64,000 nt of DNA from Rhodococcus rhodochrous (GTDB lineage Bacteria > Actinomycetota > Actinomycetes > Mycobacteriales > Mycobacteriaceae): NCBI RefSeq assembly GCF_014854695.1, contig NZ_CP027557.1, positions 4,588,001-4,652,000 on the forward strand. The letters run 5' to 3'. Of the stretch, positions 1-7,920 are shown one piece after another. Made by a program: the position numbers and the translations under genes. Below the pieces are notes generated by a model. It did not search any database. It was not told the origin of the DNA and saw nothing but the letters and a program-made list of their open reading frames with translations. Position 1 is the first letter of the stretch, and every line of letters starts with the position of its first letter.

Positions 1-55
1 TCACGACCAGTCGGGATCCGAGCCGCTGAAGGCGTTCCTGCCTCCCACTGCCTGA
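1..55 (+). CDS. 3' end of a gene entering from the left edge
   Basis: An open frame from the left edge reads HDQSGSEPLKAFLPPTA and stops with TGA at 53-55. It is followed 22 bases later by a strong hairpin with a T-run, as expected for the end of a transcription unit. Too little is present to name the protein. A chance open frame is possible. Confidence 0.4.
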   Translation, partial: HDQSGSEPLKAFLPPTA

Positions 56-77
56 CATCCCACGGGCCTGTCCGACG

Positions 78-111
78 AATGCACCGCGACTTCCGGTCGC
101 GGTGCATTTTT
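78..111 (+). terminator. Rho-independent terminator
   Basis: Perfect 13-bp stem (78-90 with 96-108, core GCACCGCGAC), 5-base loop, then a run of T. It reads in the direction of the partial gene at the left edge and insulates the regulator genes that follow. Confidence 0.8.
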
Positions 112-172
112 CGTCGGTCTTGAAATTCGTTCTTCCGCAGAGCTCCGAGTGGCGCTACAGTCGTAGATACTC

Positions 173-190
173 ATTGATCGGTCGATCAAT
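173..190. promoter_or_regulatory. Palindromic operator 1 (TTGATC-N4-GATCAA)
   Basis: ATTGATCGGTCGATCAAT has perfect 8-base arms. It lies 24 bases upstream of the first IclR gene. The same TTGATC-N4-GATCAA pattern recurs at 903-922 and 2536-2553, so it is probably the binding site of a regulator of this cluster, most simply the TetR protein encoded at 2612-3199. Confidence 0.65.
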
Positions 191-214
191 CAACGACACG
201 CCACGGAGAAGACC

Positions 215-880
215 ATGTCCGAAGTCCTCCCCACCCCCTCGTCCGTCATGGACCGCGTCGGCCTTCTGCTCGAACCGTTCCGCGACACGGACGGACTGAC
301 CCTCACCGAACTGTGCCGACGAACGGGCTTCCCCCGCTCGTCGGCCCATCGCATGCTTCTCCAGCTCGTGCGGGTCGGATGGATGCGTCGCAGCGGCACC
401 ACCTATCACCTCGGCCCGAAGATCGTCGAGCTCGGCGCCCTCGCGCAGGCACACGACCGGATCCACAGCGCCGCCCTCCGCTCGATGTACGACCTGCACC
501 GAGAGACCGGTCTCGCCGTCCACCTGACCGTTCTCGACGACGACCAGGTCATCTACCTGGAGAAGGTGAGCGGCGCGCAGTTCACCGACACCACCTGGGC
601 GGGCCAGCGGCGTCCCGCCGAGGACACCGTCGCCGGCCTGGCGCTGCTCGCCCGACGCGACGGGCACCATCCTGCCCTGAGCGGCCCCGACGGATACACG
701 CTCGCCGGTGGTGTCGTGTACGGCGGTGAATGCTTCCGGCACGCCGTCGCCGCGTTCGCCGCAGGGGACGGGGAGATCGCCGCACTCTCACTTGCCGGCC
801 CCGTCGAGGCGCTCGGCGAAGACGCGACCCGGCGGCTGCGTCGGGCAGCCGACCACCTGGAAGCGACCCTGACCGCGTGA
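215..880 (+). CDS. IclR-family transcriptional regulator, short form
   Basis: Protein of 221 aa. The N-terminal winged helix-turn-helix (about residues 25-75, with LTELCRRTGFPRSSAHRML as recognition region) and the start of an IclR effector domain (HLTVLDDDQVIYLEKVSG) are clear. The effector domain is shorter than the usual 250-aa family length. The ATG is preceded by a CACGGAGAAG ribosome site. A palindromic operator sits just upstream, and a second IclR paralogue follows 70 bases later behind its own copy. Both probably control local catabolic genes; the ligand is unknown. Context (SDR, KshA) suggests steroid or related catabolism, but that is inference. Confidence 0.85.
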   Translation: MSEVLPTPSSVMDRVGLLLEPFRDTDGLTLTELCRRTGFPRSSAHRMLLQLVRVGWMRRSGTTYHLGPKIVELGALAQAHDRIHSAALRSMYDLHRETGLAVHLTVLDDDQVIYLEKVSGAQFTDTTWAGQRRPAEDTVAGLALLARRDGHHPALSGPDGYTLAGGVVYGGECFRHAVAAFAAGDGEIAALSLAGPVEALGEDATRRLRRAADHLEATLTA

Positions 881-902
881 CACCACGCCCTGTCCACAGC
901 CC

Positions 903-922
903 CGTTGATCAATCGATCAACG
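903..922. promoter_or_regulatory. Palindromic operator 2 (TTGATC-N4-GATCAA)
   Basis: CGTTGATCAATCGATCAACG, arms of 8 bases, 28 bases upstream of the second IclR start. It matches the operators at 173 and 2536 in the TTGATC/GATCAA half-sites and differs in the four central bases. Confidence 0.65.
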
Positions 923-950
923 GACGGTTCCGGCACATCGTGAGGATGCC

Positions 951-1733
951 ATGACACACACCGACGACTTCTCCAACGCCTTCATCGCCCGCGTGGCCGG
1001 GCTCCTGGACGAGTTCCACACCGGCGATCGCCTCACCCTCTCCGAACTGTCGACGCGCACGGGCCTGCCCCGCTCGTCCACCCACCGGCTGCTCACCCAG
1101 CTCGCCGAGCACGGCTGGGTGAGCAAGCGCGGCAAGACCTACGCGCTCGGACGCACACCGCTCGAGTGGGGCGCGCTGGCGAGGAACCACGACCGCCTGC
1201 ACCGAGCGGCCCATCCCGTCCTGCACGACCTGCATTCGGCGACAGGTCTCGTCGTACACCTGGCGGTTCTCGAAGGTGGCGATGTGCGCTACGTCGACAA
1301 GGTCGGCCGCGGACCTGTCGCACTCCCCTCGCGCATCGGCGGACGGCAGCCGGCGCATCGCACCGCACTCGGAAAGGCCCTTCTGGCCCACACCCGGATG
1401 CACGCCGCCTATCCTGCGACCGGATGCACGTACGCCACTGCTCCGAGGGCTGAGAATTTGCTCTCCCGCAACGAGATCGCACGTATCCGCGAACGCCACG
1501 TCGCGCACGAGTGCGGGGAATCGTTGCCGGGTATCGCATGCGTGGCGGCGCCGATCGGAAACGGGCAGATGTGCGTCGGAGCGCTGTCCGTGACCGGACC
1601 CGTCGACATCGTCGACACCGTCAGCCTGGCCACCCCGGTCCGGCTCGCGGCGCGGGCCGTCTGGCGTTCCCTGTCCCCGGCCGATTCTCAGCCACACCTC
1701 GGCCGGCCGATGGCTCAGCGCACCAGCGCCTGA
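951..1733 (+). CDS. IclR-family transcriptional regulator
   Basis: Protein of 260 aa, normal family length. Winged helix near residues 20-75 (LTLSELSTRTGLPRSSTHRL) followed by a complete IclR ligand-binding domain with the typical HRTALGKALLAH segment and a late CVAAPIGNG segment. The ATG follows GTGAGGATGCC. It is a paralogue of the gene at 215 and has its own palindromic operator. Its last 19 bases overlap the 3' end of the convergent SDR gene, so the two transcripts are antisense at their ends. The effector is not known. Confidence 0.88.
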   Translation: MTHTDDFSNAFIARVAGLLDEFHTGDRLTLSELSTRTGLPRSSTHRLLTQLAEHGWVSKRGKTYALGRTPLEWGALARNHDRLHRAAHPVLHDLHSATGLVVHLAVLEGGDVRYVDKVGRGPVALPSRIGGRQPAHRTALGKALLAHTRMHAAYPATGCTYATAPRAENLLSRNEIARIRERHVAHECGESLPGIACVAAPIGNGQMCVGALSVTGPVDIVDTVSLATPVRLAARAVWRSLSPADSQPHLGRPMAQRTSA

Positions 1734-2503
1734 CCTCCGTCCACCGGAAGCGAATGGCCCGTGATGTAGCGGGCCGCCTCGCTGCACAGGAAGACGACCG
1801 CGGGCCCGATATCGGTCTCGGGATCACCGAGTCGACCGAGCGGGATCGAACTCGCGTATGCGGCAGCTTCGTCCGGCTCGCGTTCCGCCCACTCCTGCAT
1901 GGCCACCGAATCGGCGAGCGGAAGAATCGAATTGACGCGGATCCCGTCCGCCGCCCACTCACAGGCGGCGGTGCGGGTGAGAACCCGGATCGCTTCCTTC
2001 GCGGCGGCGTATCCACCCGTGCCCGAGGGGTTCCACCGGATACCGGCCGCCGATCCGAGATTGACGATCGAACCACCGCCGCGCAGGTGCGGGTGGCACG
2101 CCCGCATCATCCGCCAGGTGGCGGTCGGGCCGGACTCCATCCCGTCGCGGTACACGGCCTCGTCGAGTTCGAGCAACGTTCCCGGAGCGGGTGATTGCGC
2201 GTTGTTCACCAGAATGTTCAGGCCACCGAACTCCTTCACCACGTCCGCGACGGTCGCCTCCACGGCCGCCGCGTCGGTCACGTCGCACACGTACGGCACC
2301 GCACGGCCGCCCCGAGCTTCGATCTCGACCGCGGTGGCACCGATCGTCTCCGCGGTGCGCCCCACGACGGCCACCGAGGCGCCGGCTGCGGCGAGCGCAA
2401 GTGCGATCCCTCGCCCGATGCCCTGGCCGGCGCCGGTCACGAGGGCGGTGCCACCCGCGAGGGGGGTGGTGGGAACGATCGGGTCCATGCGGGTCACGGC
2501 CAT
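1715..2503 (-). CDS. Short-chain dehydrogenase/reductase (SDR)
   Basis: Classical SDR of 262 aa. It has the NAD(P)-binding glycine motif TGAGQGIG (residues 23-30), the NNAQ variant of NNAG (100-103), catalytic Ser151 and the YxxxK pair Tyr165/Lys169, and a C-terminal GHSLPVDGG segment. The cofactor acidic/basic selector is not obvious. A good AGGAG site precedes the ATG. The gene is divergent from the TetR gene with operator 3 between them, and faces kshA across the TetR gene, so a role as a hydroxy-acyl or hydroxysteroid dehydrogenase in the same pathway is plausible but inferred. Confidence 0.88.
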   Translation of the reverse strand: MAVTRMDPIVPTTPLAGGTALVTGAGQGIGRGIALALAAAGASVAVVGRTAETIGATAVEIEARGGRAVPYVCDVTDAAAVEATVADVVKEFGGLNILVNNAQSPAPGTLLELDEAVYRDGMESGPTATWRMMRACHPHLRGGGSIVNLGSAAGIRWNPSGTGGYAAAKEAIRVLTRTAACEWAADGIRVNSILPLADSVAMQEWAEREPDEAAAYASSIPLGRLGDPETDIGPAVVFLCSEAARYITGHSLPVDGGQALVR

Positions 2504-2535
2504 GCATACTCCTGAAGACGTCGGGACGGGACTCC

Positions 2536-2553
2536 ATTGATCGGTTGATCAAT
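2536..2553. promoter_or_regulatory. Palindromic operator 3 (TTGATC-N4-GATCAA)
   Basis: ATTGATCGGTTGATCAAT in the divergent SDR/TetR promoter region, 32 bases from the SDR start and 58 bases before the preferred TetR start. This is the classic position for TetR autoregulation plus control of the neighbour. Confidence 0.7.
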
Positions 2554-2611
2554 GAATGTGGCAGAATACGGTCGGGAACAGGCCTCACCCAGGCCTTACG
2601 AGAGGACGACG

Positions 2612-3199
2612 GTGGACCCGCAGGAGCGTAAGAGACAGATACTCGACAGGTCGGCGGAGATCTTCGCCCGCAAGGGTGTCACCGCCACCACCATCCGCGA
2701 GATCGCCGATGCGGTCGGTGTCTACTCCGGAGCGCTCTACCACTACTTCCCGTCCAAGGAAGCGATCGTCACCGAGCTCATCCGCGAGTACATCACCGAC
2801 CTCAACGAACGGTGCCGCGAGGTGCTCGCCCGGTCGCTACCGCCGGTCGAGCGACTCGAGGCCTTCACACAGATCGCGCTGGAGACCTCCGAGGACTATC
2901 ACGGCGCGACCTCCATCTGGCGACGCGAAGGCGAGTACATGCGCGAGCGCGTCGTCGAGGCCGACATGGTCTCCTCTGCCGACGCCATGGAAGTCGCATG
3001 GCGCGAGGCCATCCGGGACGGCATCGCGGAAGGGGTCTTCCGCACCGACATCGATCCCGAAGCGTTCCGGGAACTGATCTACGACGCGGTCTGGCATGCC
3101 TCCCGCTGGTACCGGCCCGGACCGAACCGCACCCTCGCCGATCTCTCGCGCACCATCGTGTCGTTGTTCGTCGACGGCTTCCGCCGACGCGACACATGA
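2612..3199 (+). CDS. TetR-family regulator, KstR2-like
   Basis: Protein of 195 aa. N-terminal TetR helix-turn-helix (TTIREIADAVGVYSGALYHYF region) and a helical ligand domain resembling the KstR2 group. I chose the GTG at 2612 because AGAGGA lies just before it; an in-frame ATG at 2552 would overlap the palindromic operator and adds a poorly conserved 20-aa tail. It probably represses its own gene, the SDR and perhaps both IclR genes through the shared palindrome. A hairpin terminator directly follows the stop. The ligand is likely an acyl-CoA intermediate if the KstR2 resemblance is functional. Confidence 0.85.
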   Translation: MDPQERKRQILDRSAEIFARKGVTATTIREIADAVGVYSGALYHYFPSKEAIVTELIREYITDLNERCREVLARSLPPVERLEAFTQIALETSEDYHGATSIWRREGEYMRERVVEADMVSSADAMEVAWREAIRDGIAEGVFRTDIDPEAFRELIYDAVWHASRWYRPGPNRTLADLSRTIVSLFVDGFRRRDT

Positions 3200-3230
3200 T
3201 CCGCCCCGCCGCGTACGGCGGGACGGATCA
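3197..3230. terminator. Bidirectional terminator between tetR and kshA
   Basis: Stem of 15 bases (3197-3211 with 3216-3230, one mismatch, loop CGTA) between convergent genes; it begins inside the TetR stop codon. Confidence 0.75.
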
Positions 3231-3235
3231 TCGGA

Positions 3236-4372
3236 TCACTCCGCCGAACCGCTGAGGTTCTCCTCGACCTCCTTGTGCCACGACTCGAGCGCACGGGAGG
3301 TGTCCACCTCGAACTCGAAACGCTGCGTCATGTCCGGCGTGACGTCCTCGAGGTCGACGTAGAACTGGTTGTACCAGCGACGCAGCTGGTAGACCGGGCC
3401 GTCCTCCTCCGTGAGGAGCGGATTCTCGATGCGGGACTTGTGCTTCCAGATCTCGATGTCCTGGGCGAACTGCTCCTCGAGACCGTCGGTGAACATCTTC
3501 GCCATCTCGGCGGCCTGCTCCTCGGACATGCCCTCGATCTTCTTGACGATCGTGCCGAACTGCAGCACGAACGAGTTGTTCGTGACCGGGTAGTGGCAGT
3601 TGATCAGCTTCGACTCGATGGTCGTGCCCTCGGAGACCGTGTAGATCGTATCGAGCATGAAGGACGGACCGTAGTAGAAGGCGTCCGAGATCGTCTGCGC
3701 CTCCGGCAGATCCATCTGCACACCGGTCTTGATGTCGTCGCGCCCGTAGGAGCGCATGTGCTGGCCGGCGATGTGCCCGTCGAAGACGTTCTTGAAGTAC
3801 TCGGGCATCTGGAAGTGCACGTAGAAGAAGTGCGCCATATCGACGACGTTGTCGACGATCTCACGGCAGTGCGATCCCTCGACGTGGATGGTCGTCCACG
3901 TCCAGTCGCTCCACTGCCCGTCCTCGTAGCCCTCGATCTCGGGGATCGCGAGCTCGGGAGTGGGCTCACTACCCTGCGGGCAGTGCCAGACGAACAGAAC
4001 GCCGTTGCGCTCCATCGTCGTCCACGCCTTGGTACGGCCGAGCTTCGGCGTGCGGCGCGCGTACGGCACCGCTTCGCAACGACCCTGGCCGTTCCAGCGC
4101 CAGTCGTGGAACGGGCACGCGATGGTGTCGCCCTTGATCTCGCCGCGCGCGAGGTTGCCGCCCATGTGCCGGCAGAAGGCGTCGAGCACGTGCAGCTTTC
4201 CTGCCGTGTCGGCGAAGACCACCAGGTCGGTGCCGAACACCTTGACCTGATGCGGCTTTCCGTCACGGAAGTTCTTGGCGAGGCCGATGCAGTGCCATCC
4301 GCGCGCGAAGCGGGTGGGGTTGGTACCGGGATCGATGTTGCGGATCTCGATCCGCTCCTGGGGGACGGTCAT
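3236..4372 (-). CDS. kshA: 3-ketosteroid 9-alpha-hydroxylase, oxygenase component
   Basis: Rieske non-haem iron oxygenase of 378 aa, the usual KshA length. Rieske [2Fe-2S] ligands Cys67, His69, Cys86 and His89 (CRHMGG and CPFHDW). The mononuclear iron site is in the DNVVDMAHFFYVHF segment (Asp, His, His near 178-186). Family knowledge: with the reductase KshB it hydroxylates the steroid nucleus at C9, opening ring B. An AGGAG site precedes the ATG. It lies 40 bases downstream of a small Cys-containing gene and is probably co-transcribed with it. No kshB or other steroid ring genes are in view, and no KstR box was seen, so this may be one of several KshA isoforms. Confidence 0.93.
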   Translation of the reverse strand: MTVPQERIEIRNIDPGTNPTRFARGWHCIGLAKNFRDGKPHQVKVFGTDLVVFADTAGKLHVLDAFCRHMGGNLARGEIKGDTIACPFHDWRWNGQGRCEAVPYARRTPKLGRTKAWTTMERNGVLFVWHCPQGSEPTPELAIPEIEGYEDGQWSDWTWTTIHVEGSHCREIVDNVVDMAHFFYVHFQMPEYFKNVFDGHIAGQHMRSYGRDDIKTGVQMDLPEAQTISDAFYYGPSFMLDTIYTVSEGTTIESKLINCHYPVTNNSFVLQFGTIVKKIEGMSEEQAAEMAKMFTDGLEEQFAQDIEIWKHKSRIENPLLTEEDGPVYQLRRWYNQFYVDLEDVTPDMTQRFEFEVDTSRALESWHKEVEENLSGSAE

Positions 4373-4412
4373 GGTTTCTCCTGGGCTGGCAAGGGGTGAA
4401 GGCGAACGGCGG

Positions 4413-4691
4413 TCACCGGGCTGAGGTGACTGCCTCCGTGGAAGCGAGAGGAGCGATGGCGGGGTCGACTCGGTGGCCGGTCCGGATCACCCCGTCGGAC
4501 ACCGCCTCGTCCACCGTGCGGTCGAGTGCCTCACAGCGCATCACGTAGGCACCGGGACCGCACGCGGCGGCGGCCGCGATCTCGCGGCATGCCTGCCTGG
4601 CCTCGTCGGACCACTGGATACTGGTATGAGCGGGGCTGTACTTCGCGACGAGCACGCGAGCGTCACAGGTGTGACAGGCGAGCGACTGCAT
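4413..4691 (-). CDS. Small Cys-containing protein preceding kshA
   Basis: Protein of 92 aa starting MQSLACHTCDARVLVAKYSP. The N-terminal CHTC pair looks like a metal or redox site; the rest is a compact alpha/beta-like region with SIQWSDEARQACREI. The ATG at 4691 follows GGAAGGGAA; a longer in-frame extension upstream runs antisense to phoR and is rejected. I recall similar small proteins beside Rieske oxygenase genes in actinobacteria. Role unknown; an accessory of KshA is a reasonable guess from the 40-base spacing. Confidence 0.75.
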   Translation of the reverse strand: MQSLACHTCDARVLVAKYSPAHTSIQWSDEARQACREIAAAAACGPGAYVMRCEALDRTVDEAVSDGVIRTGHRVDPAIAPLASTEAVTSAR

Positions 4692-4806
4692 TGTTTCCGG
4701 TTCCCTTCCTCGGATGAGTCGAGAGTAGGAACCGCGATGTGGGCGGCGACACAGCTTTTCAGCCCAGCGGGACAATCGCTCTTCCACCGATCTCCCGGCG
4801 ACTGCG

Positions 4807-6213
4807 TCAACGTGGGAGTAGGCGGGGGATGCGGACGCGGAACGTCGAGCCGACACCCTGTTCCGACTCCACCTCCACCTTCCCGCCGTGCGCTGCGACC
4901 AGCGCGGCGACGATCGACAGGCCCAGCCCGCTCCCCCCTGATGCGCGGGTGCGGGAGGCGTCGGCGCGGTAGAAGCGTTCGAAGACGCGCTCGCGGTCGT
5001 CGGGGTCGAGGCCGGGGCCGGTGTCGGCGACTTCCAAGACAGCATCGGTGTCCGCGGTGCCCACGCGCACCGTGACGTCGGCGTCGGGTGGGGTGTGGGT
5101 CAACGCGTTGGTGACGAGATTGCTCAGCACCTGACGCAGACGGGCGTCGTCGCCGAGAACCTCAGGAGTTCCCGGGCCGTCGATGATGTCGAGGGTGATG
5201 GTTCGTTCGGGCGCGACGGCACGCGCGTTGTGCACCGCGTCGGCGGCGACCGCGAGCAGGTCCACCGGGGAACGGTCGAGCGGGCGTTGTTCGTCGAGTC
5301 GTGCGAGCATCAGCAGGTCCTCGACGAGCAGGCCCATACGCCGGGCTTCGCGTTCGATGCGTTCCATGAGCATGCCCGTGTCGGTGCTCGCGCCCTGCCG
5401 GTACAGCTCGGCGAAGCCACGGATGGTGGTGAGCGGGGTGCGGAGTTCGTGGCCGGCGTCGGCGACGAAGCGACGCATCTTCTCCTCCGAGCGTCTCGCC
5501 GACTCCTCGGATGCCGCGGTCGCTGCGAATGCCGATTCGATCCTGCCGAGCATCGCGTTGAAGGTCACCGACAACCGGCCGATCTCGGTACGGGGATCGC
5601 CCTCGGGTACCCGCTCGCTGAGGTCGCCTTCGGCGATCGCTGCAGCGGTGCGCTCGACCTCGTCCAACGGACGCAGACTCATACGCACAACGACGCCCCC
5701 GGCCACCGCCAGCGCGACCAGCACGACAGCACCGATCACCGTCTGCAACACCACGAGCCTGTCCGCCGTCTCCTCGGTCTCGGCGAGGCTCATGCCGACC
5801 GTCGTCACCACACCCGACGCATTCTCGGTGCTCATCACCCGCCAGTGCGGACCGTCGTCGCCCGCGGATCCGACGGTGACCGGCCTGCCCGTCGGGTCGT
5901 CCGACACGTCGGGGGCGGTCGACTCGTCGTTGACGACGAACAGCACCCGGCCGTCGGCGTCGACGGCCTGCACGTAGAAGGGGCTCGGTGGTCGCCGGGA
6001 GTTGGGGGCGTCCAGCGGGGGCGTCGGTGGTGGCCGGTCGGGTCGCGCCCAGGTGCGTGCGGCCTCCTCGAGGTCCCGGTCGACACGCGAGAGCAGGGAG
6101 TTCTGCAGAGCCGACGTGACCGCGACACCCGACGCGAGCAGACCGATGCCCGCCAGGAGCACCAGGGCGGCCACCAGCGTCCAACGGAGTGGCAGCGCCC
6201 GTAGGCGGTTCAT
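4807..6213 (-). CDS. phoR: Sensor histidine kinase PhoR
   Basis: Membrane kinase of 468 aa. TM1 at about 12-34, extracytoplasmic sensor 35-150, TM2 155-178, HAMP 180-232, dimerisation domain with phospho-acceptor His255 in GHELRTPLTTIRGFAELYRQ, ATPase domain with N-box NLVTNAL (366-372), DTGPGLD (397-403) and GGSGLGL (about 426-432). Arrangement and sequence match mycobacterial PhoR. Its ATG overlaps the PhoP stop by 4 bases (ATGA), so the two are translationally coupled. In mycobacteria PhoPR governs envelope lipids, acid and stress responses rather than phosphate alone. Confidence 0.93.
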   Translation of the reverse strand: MNRLRALPLRWTLVAALVLLAGIGLLASGVAVTSALQNSLLSRVDRDLEEAARTWARPDRPPPTPPLDAPNSRRPPSPFYVQAVDADGRVLFVVNDESTAPDVSDDPTGRPVTVGSAGDDGPHWRVMSTENASGVVTTVGMSLAETEETADRLVVLQTVIGAVVLVALAVAGGVVVRMSLRPLDEVERTAAAIAEGDLSERVPEGDPRTEIGRLSVTFNAMLGRIESAFAATAASEESARRSEEKMRRFVADAGHELRTPLTTIRGFAELYRQGASTDTGMLMERIEREARRMGLLVEDLLMLARLDEQRPLDRSPVDLLAVAADAVHNARAVAPERTITLDIIDGPGTPEVLGDDARLRQVLSNLVTNALTHTPPDADVTVRVGTADTDAVLEVADTGPGLDPDDRERVFERFYRADASRTRASGGSGLGLSIVAALVAAHGGKVEVESEQGVGSTFRVRIPRLLPR

Positions 6214-6917
6214 GTGCGGGGTTCCCGCATCACATAGCCGACGCCGCGCACGGTGTGGATGAGGGGAACATCGCCGGTGTCGACCTTGCGTCGCAGATAC
6301 GACACGTACGACTCGACCACCCCGACCTCACCGCCGAAGTCGTAGTTCCACACGTGTTCGAGGATGCGGGGCTTGCTCAGCACCGTCCCGGCGTTGAGCA
6401 TCAAGTACCGCAGCAACGTGAACTCGGTGGGCGACAGCGACACGGGTTTGCCGGCCTTGAAGACCTCGTGGGTGTCCTCGTCGAGTTCGAGGTCGGCGAA
6501 GGTGATGCGCGAGCTACGTTCGGCCTCGGACACCTTGCCGGCGCGACGCAGGATCGTGCGCAGCCGGGCGATGACCTCTTCGAGGCTGAACGGTTTGGTG
6601 ACGTAGTCGTCGGCACCGAGCGTCAACCCCGCGACCTTGTCCTCCACGGCGTCCTTCGCGGTGAGGAACAGAACGGGCGCGTCGATGCCGTCGGCGCGCA
6701 GGCGACGCAGCATGCCCATGCCGTCCATGCCGGGCATCATCACGTCGAGGATCACCGCGTCGGGCCGGAAGCGACGCGCCTTGTCGAGTCCTTCGGCGCC
6801 GTTGCTCGCGGTCTCCACCTCGAAGCCCTGGAACTTCAGGCTCACGGACAGCAGTTCGACGATGCTGGGCTCGTCGTCGACGACGAGCACTCGCGCTTCG
6901 GGAATCCGGTCGGTCAC
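6210..6917 (-). CDS. phoP: Response regulator PhoP (OmpR family)
   Basis: 235 aa from the GTG at 6917. Receiver domain with phospho-acceptor Asp58 in RPDAVILDVMMPG, a conserved TKPF lysine, and a C-terminal winged helix with EFTLLRYLMLNAGTVLSKP and VVESYVSYLRRK, very close to mycobacterial PhoP. The ATG at 6974 is an in-frame alternative adding 19 residues (MKLPGFLERG...). A longer open frame upstream is antisense to the VTC gene and is not coding. An 11-base direct repeat upstream is a candidate PhoP box, suggesting autoregulation and control of the divergent module. Confidence 0.93.
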   Translation of the reverse strand: MTDRIPEARVLVVDDEPSIVELLSVSLKFQGFEVETASNGAEGLDKARRFRPDAVILDVMMPGMDGMGMLRRLRADGIDAPVLFLTAKDAVEDKVAGLTLGADDYVTKPFSLEEVIARLRTILRRAGKVSEAERSSRITFADLELDEDTHEVFKAGKPVSLSPTEFTLLRYLMLNAGTVLSKPRILEHVWNYDFGGEVGVVESYVSYLRRKVDTGDVPLIHTVRGVGYVMREPRT

Positions 6918-6950
6918 GCATCGATTGTCGCGGGTGAGGCTGACGCCCCG

Positions 6951-7027
6951 CTCGAGGAAGCCTGGCAGTTTCATGTGAGTCTCCCGATTGCCAGCGAACT
7001 GCCAGGAAACCTCCAAGGCTCCTCGAG
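6951..7027. promoter_or_regulatory. phoP / VTC divergent control region with PhoP-type direct repeats and a long inverted repeat
   Basis: Two 11-base direct repeats, ATTGCCAGCGA (6987-6997) and ACTGCCAGGAA (6998-7008), have the spacing bound by OmpR/PhoB-family dimers. CCTGGCAGTT (6961-6970) is the exact inverse of AACTGCCAGG (6997-7006), and CTCGAGGA.GCC at 6951 is inverted again at 7017-7027, giving a 77-base imperfect palindrome. Confidence 0.6.
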
Positions 7028-7034
7028 GTGACGG

Positions 7035-7892
7035 GTGTGTGCTGTCGGGGTGAACAACGGCTTCCAGCAGACCGCGAGCAAACTGCACGCGTTCAACCGG
7101 TACGAGATCAAGTACTTCGTCGACGAGATGAAGGTGCCCGAGCTGCGGCGCGAGCTCGCCGCCCGGATGGACACCGATCCGCACTCCCCGCACGGCGGGT
7201 ATCCGGTGACGTCGCTCTACTACGACACCCCGGATCTGCGGTTCTACTGGGAGAAGATCGAGGGCCTGAAGTTCCGCCGCAAGGTGCGCATGCGGCTGTA
7301 CGGAGATCCGGCCGCGTGTACCGACGACACTCCCGTGCAGGTCGAGATCAAGCAACGCGTCAACCGGGTGACCCAGAAGCGTCGCACCGCCCTCCCCTAC
7401 TGCGTCGCCCTGCGATGGCTGAACGGACGTGAGGACATCGAGTGCGACGACTCGCAGCGGCCGTTCGTCAACGAGGTCTCCGGCCTCGTGGGGAATCTGG
7501 ATCTGCGACCGATCGTGACCACCGGCTATCTGCGCGAGGCGTTCGTCGGACGCGACGCCGACCTCGGCCTGCGCGTGACGATCGACCACAAGGTGCACGG
7601 CCGCGACCGCGACTTCCACTTCGCGTCCGGCGCCGAGAACCGCTTCATCATCCCGCCGAAGCTGGCCATCGTGGAGCTCAAGGCCAACGAGCGGGTGCCC
7701 TACTGGGCGACGGATCTGACGGCGCGGCTGGACATGTCGGTGATCCGGGTATCGAAGTACTGCCAGTCGGTCGAGGCGTTCGGGCTCGCACCCCGGTCCC
7801 GTTTCGGCGCACCGGAACTGGTGCTGCCGGACGGCTTCGATGCGCGGGTACCGGCAGATCTTCTTTCCACCGAGCCGATTCCGGTTCGCTGA
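7035..7892 (+). CDS. VTC-domain protein (polyphosphate-polymerase-like)
   Basis: 285 aa. VTC/CYTH-like triphosphate tunnel features: NRYEIKYFVD near the N-terminus, SLYYDTPDLRFYWEKIEG, KFRRKVRMRLYG, VQVEIKQR, and late VELKANERVPYW; alternating basic and acidic residues fit a tunnel binding polyphosphate. Eukaryotic Vtc4 makes polyphosphate from ATP; bacterial homologues are little studied. An alternative GTG at 7050 gives a protein 5 residues shorter; neither start has a strong ribosome site. First gene of a tight VTC-DUF4956-CotH operon, divergent from phoP. Confidence 0.85.
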   Translation: MCAVGVNNGFQQTASKLHAFNRYEIKYFVDEMKVPELRRELAARMDTDPHSPHGGYPVTSLYYDTPDLRFYWEKIEGLKFRRKVRMRLYGDPAACTDDTPVQVEIKQRVNRVTQKRRTALPYCVALRWLNGREDIECDDSQRPFVNEVSGLVGNLDLRPIVTTGYLREAFVGRDADLGLRVTIDHKVHGRDRDFHFASGAENRFIIPPKLAIVELKANERVPYWATDLTARLDMSVIRVSKYCQSVEAFGLAPRSRFGAPELVLPDGFDARVPADLLSTEPIPVR

Positions 7893-7920
7893 CTTTCCCT
7901 TTTCCGAAACAAGGACGGAT

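Noticed and set aside
4692-4806. KstR/KstR2 operator upstream of the kshA operon
   Set aside because: No palindrome of the known TnnAACnnGTTnnA or AnCAAGnnCTTGnT type was seen, nor the TTGATC motif.
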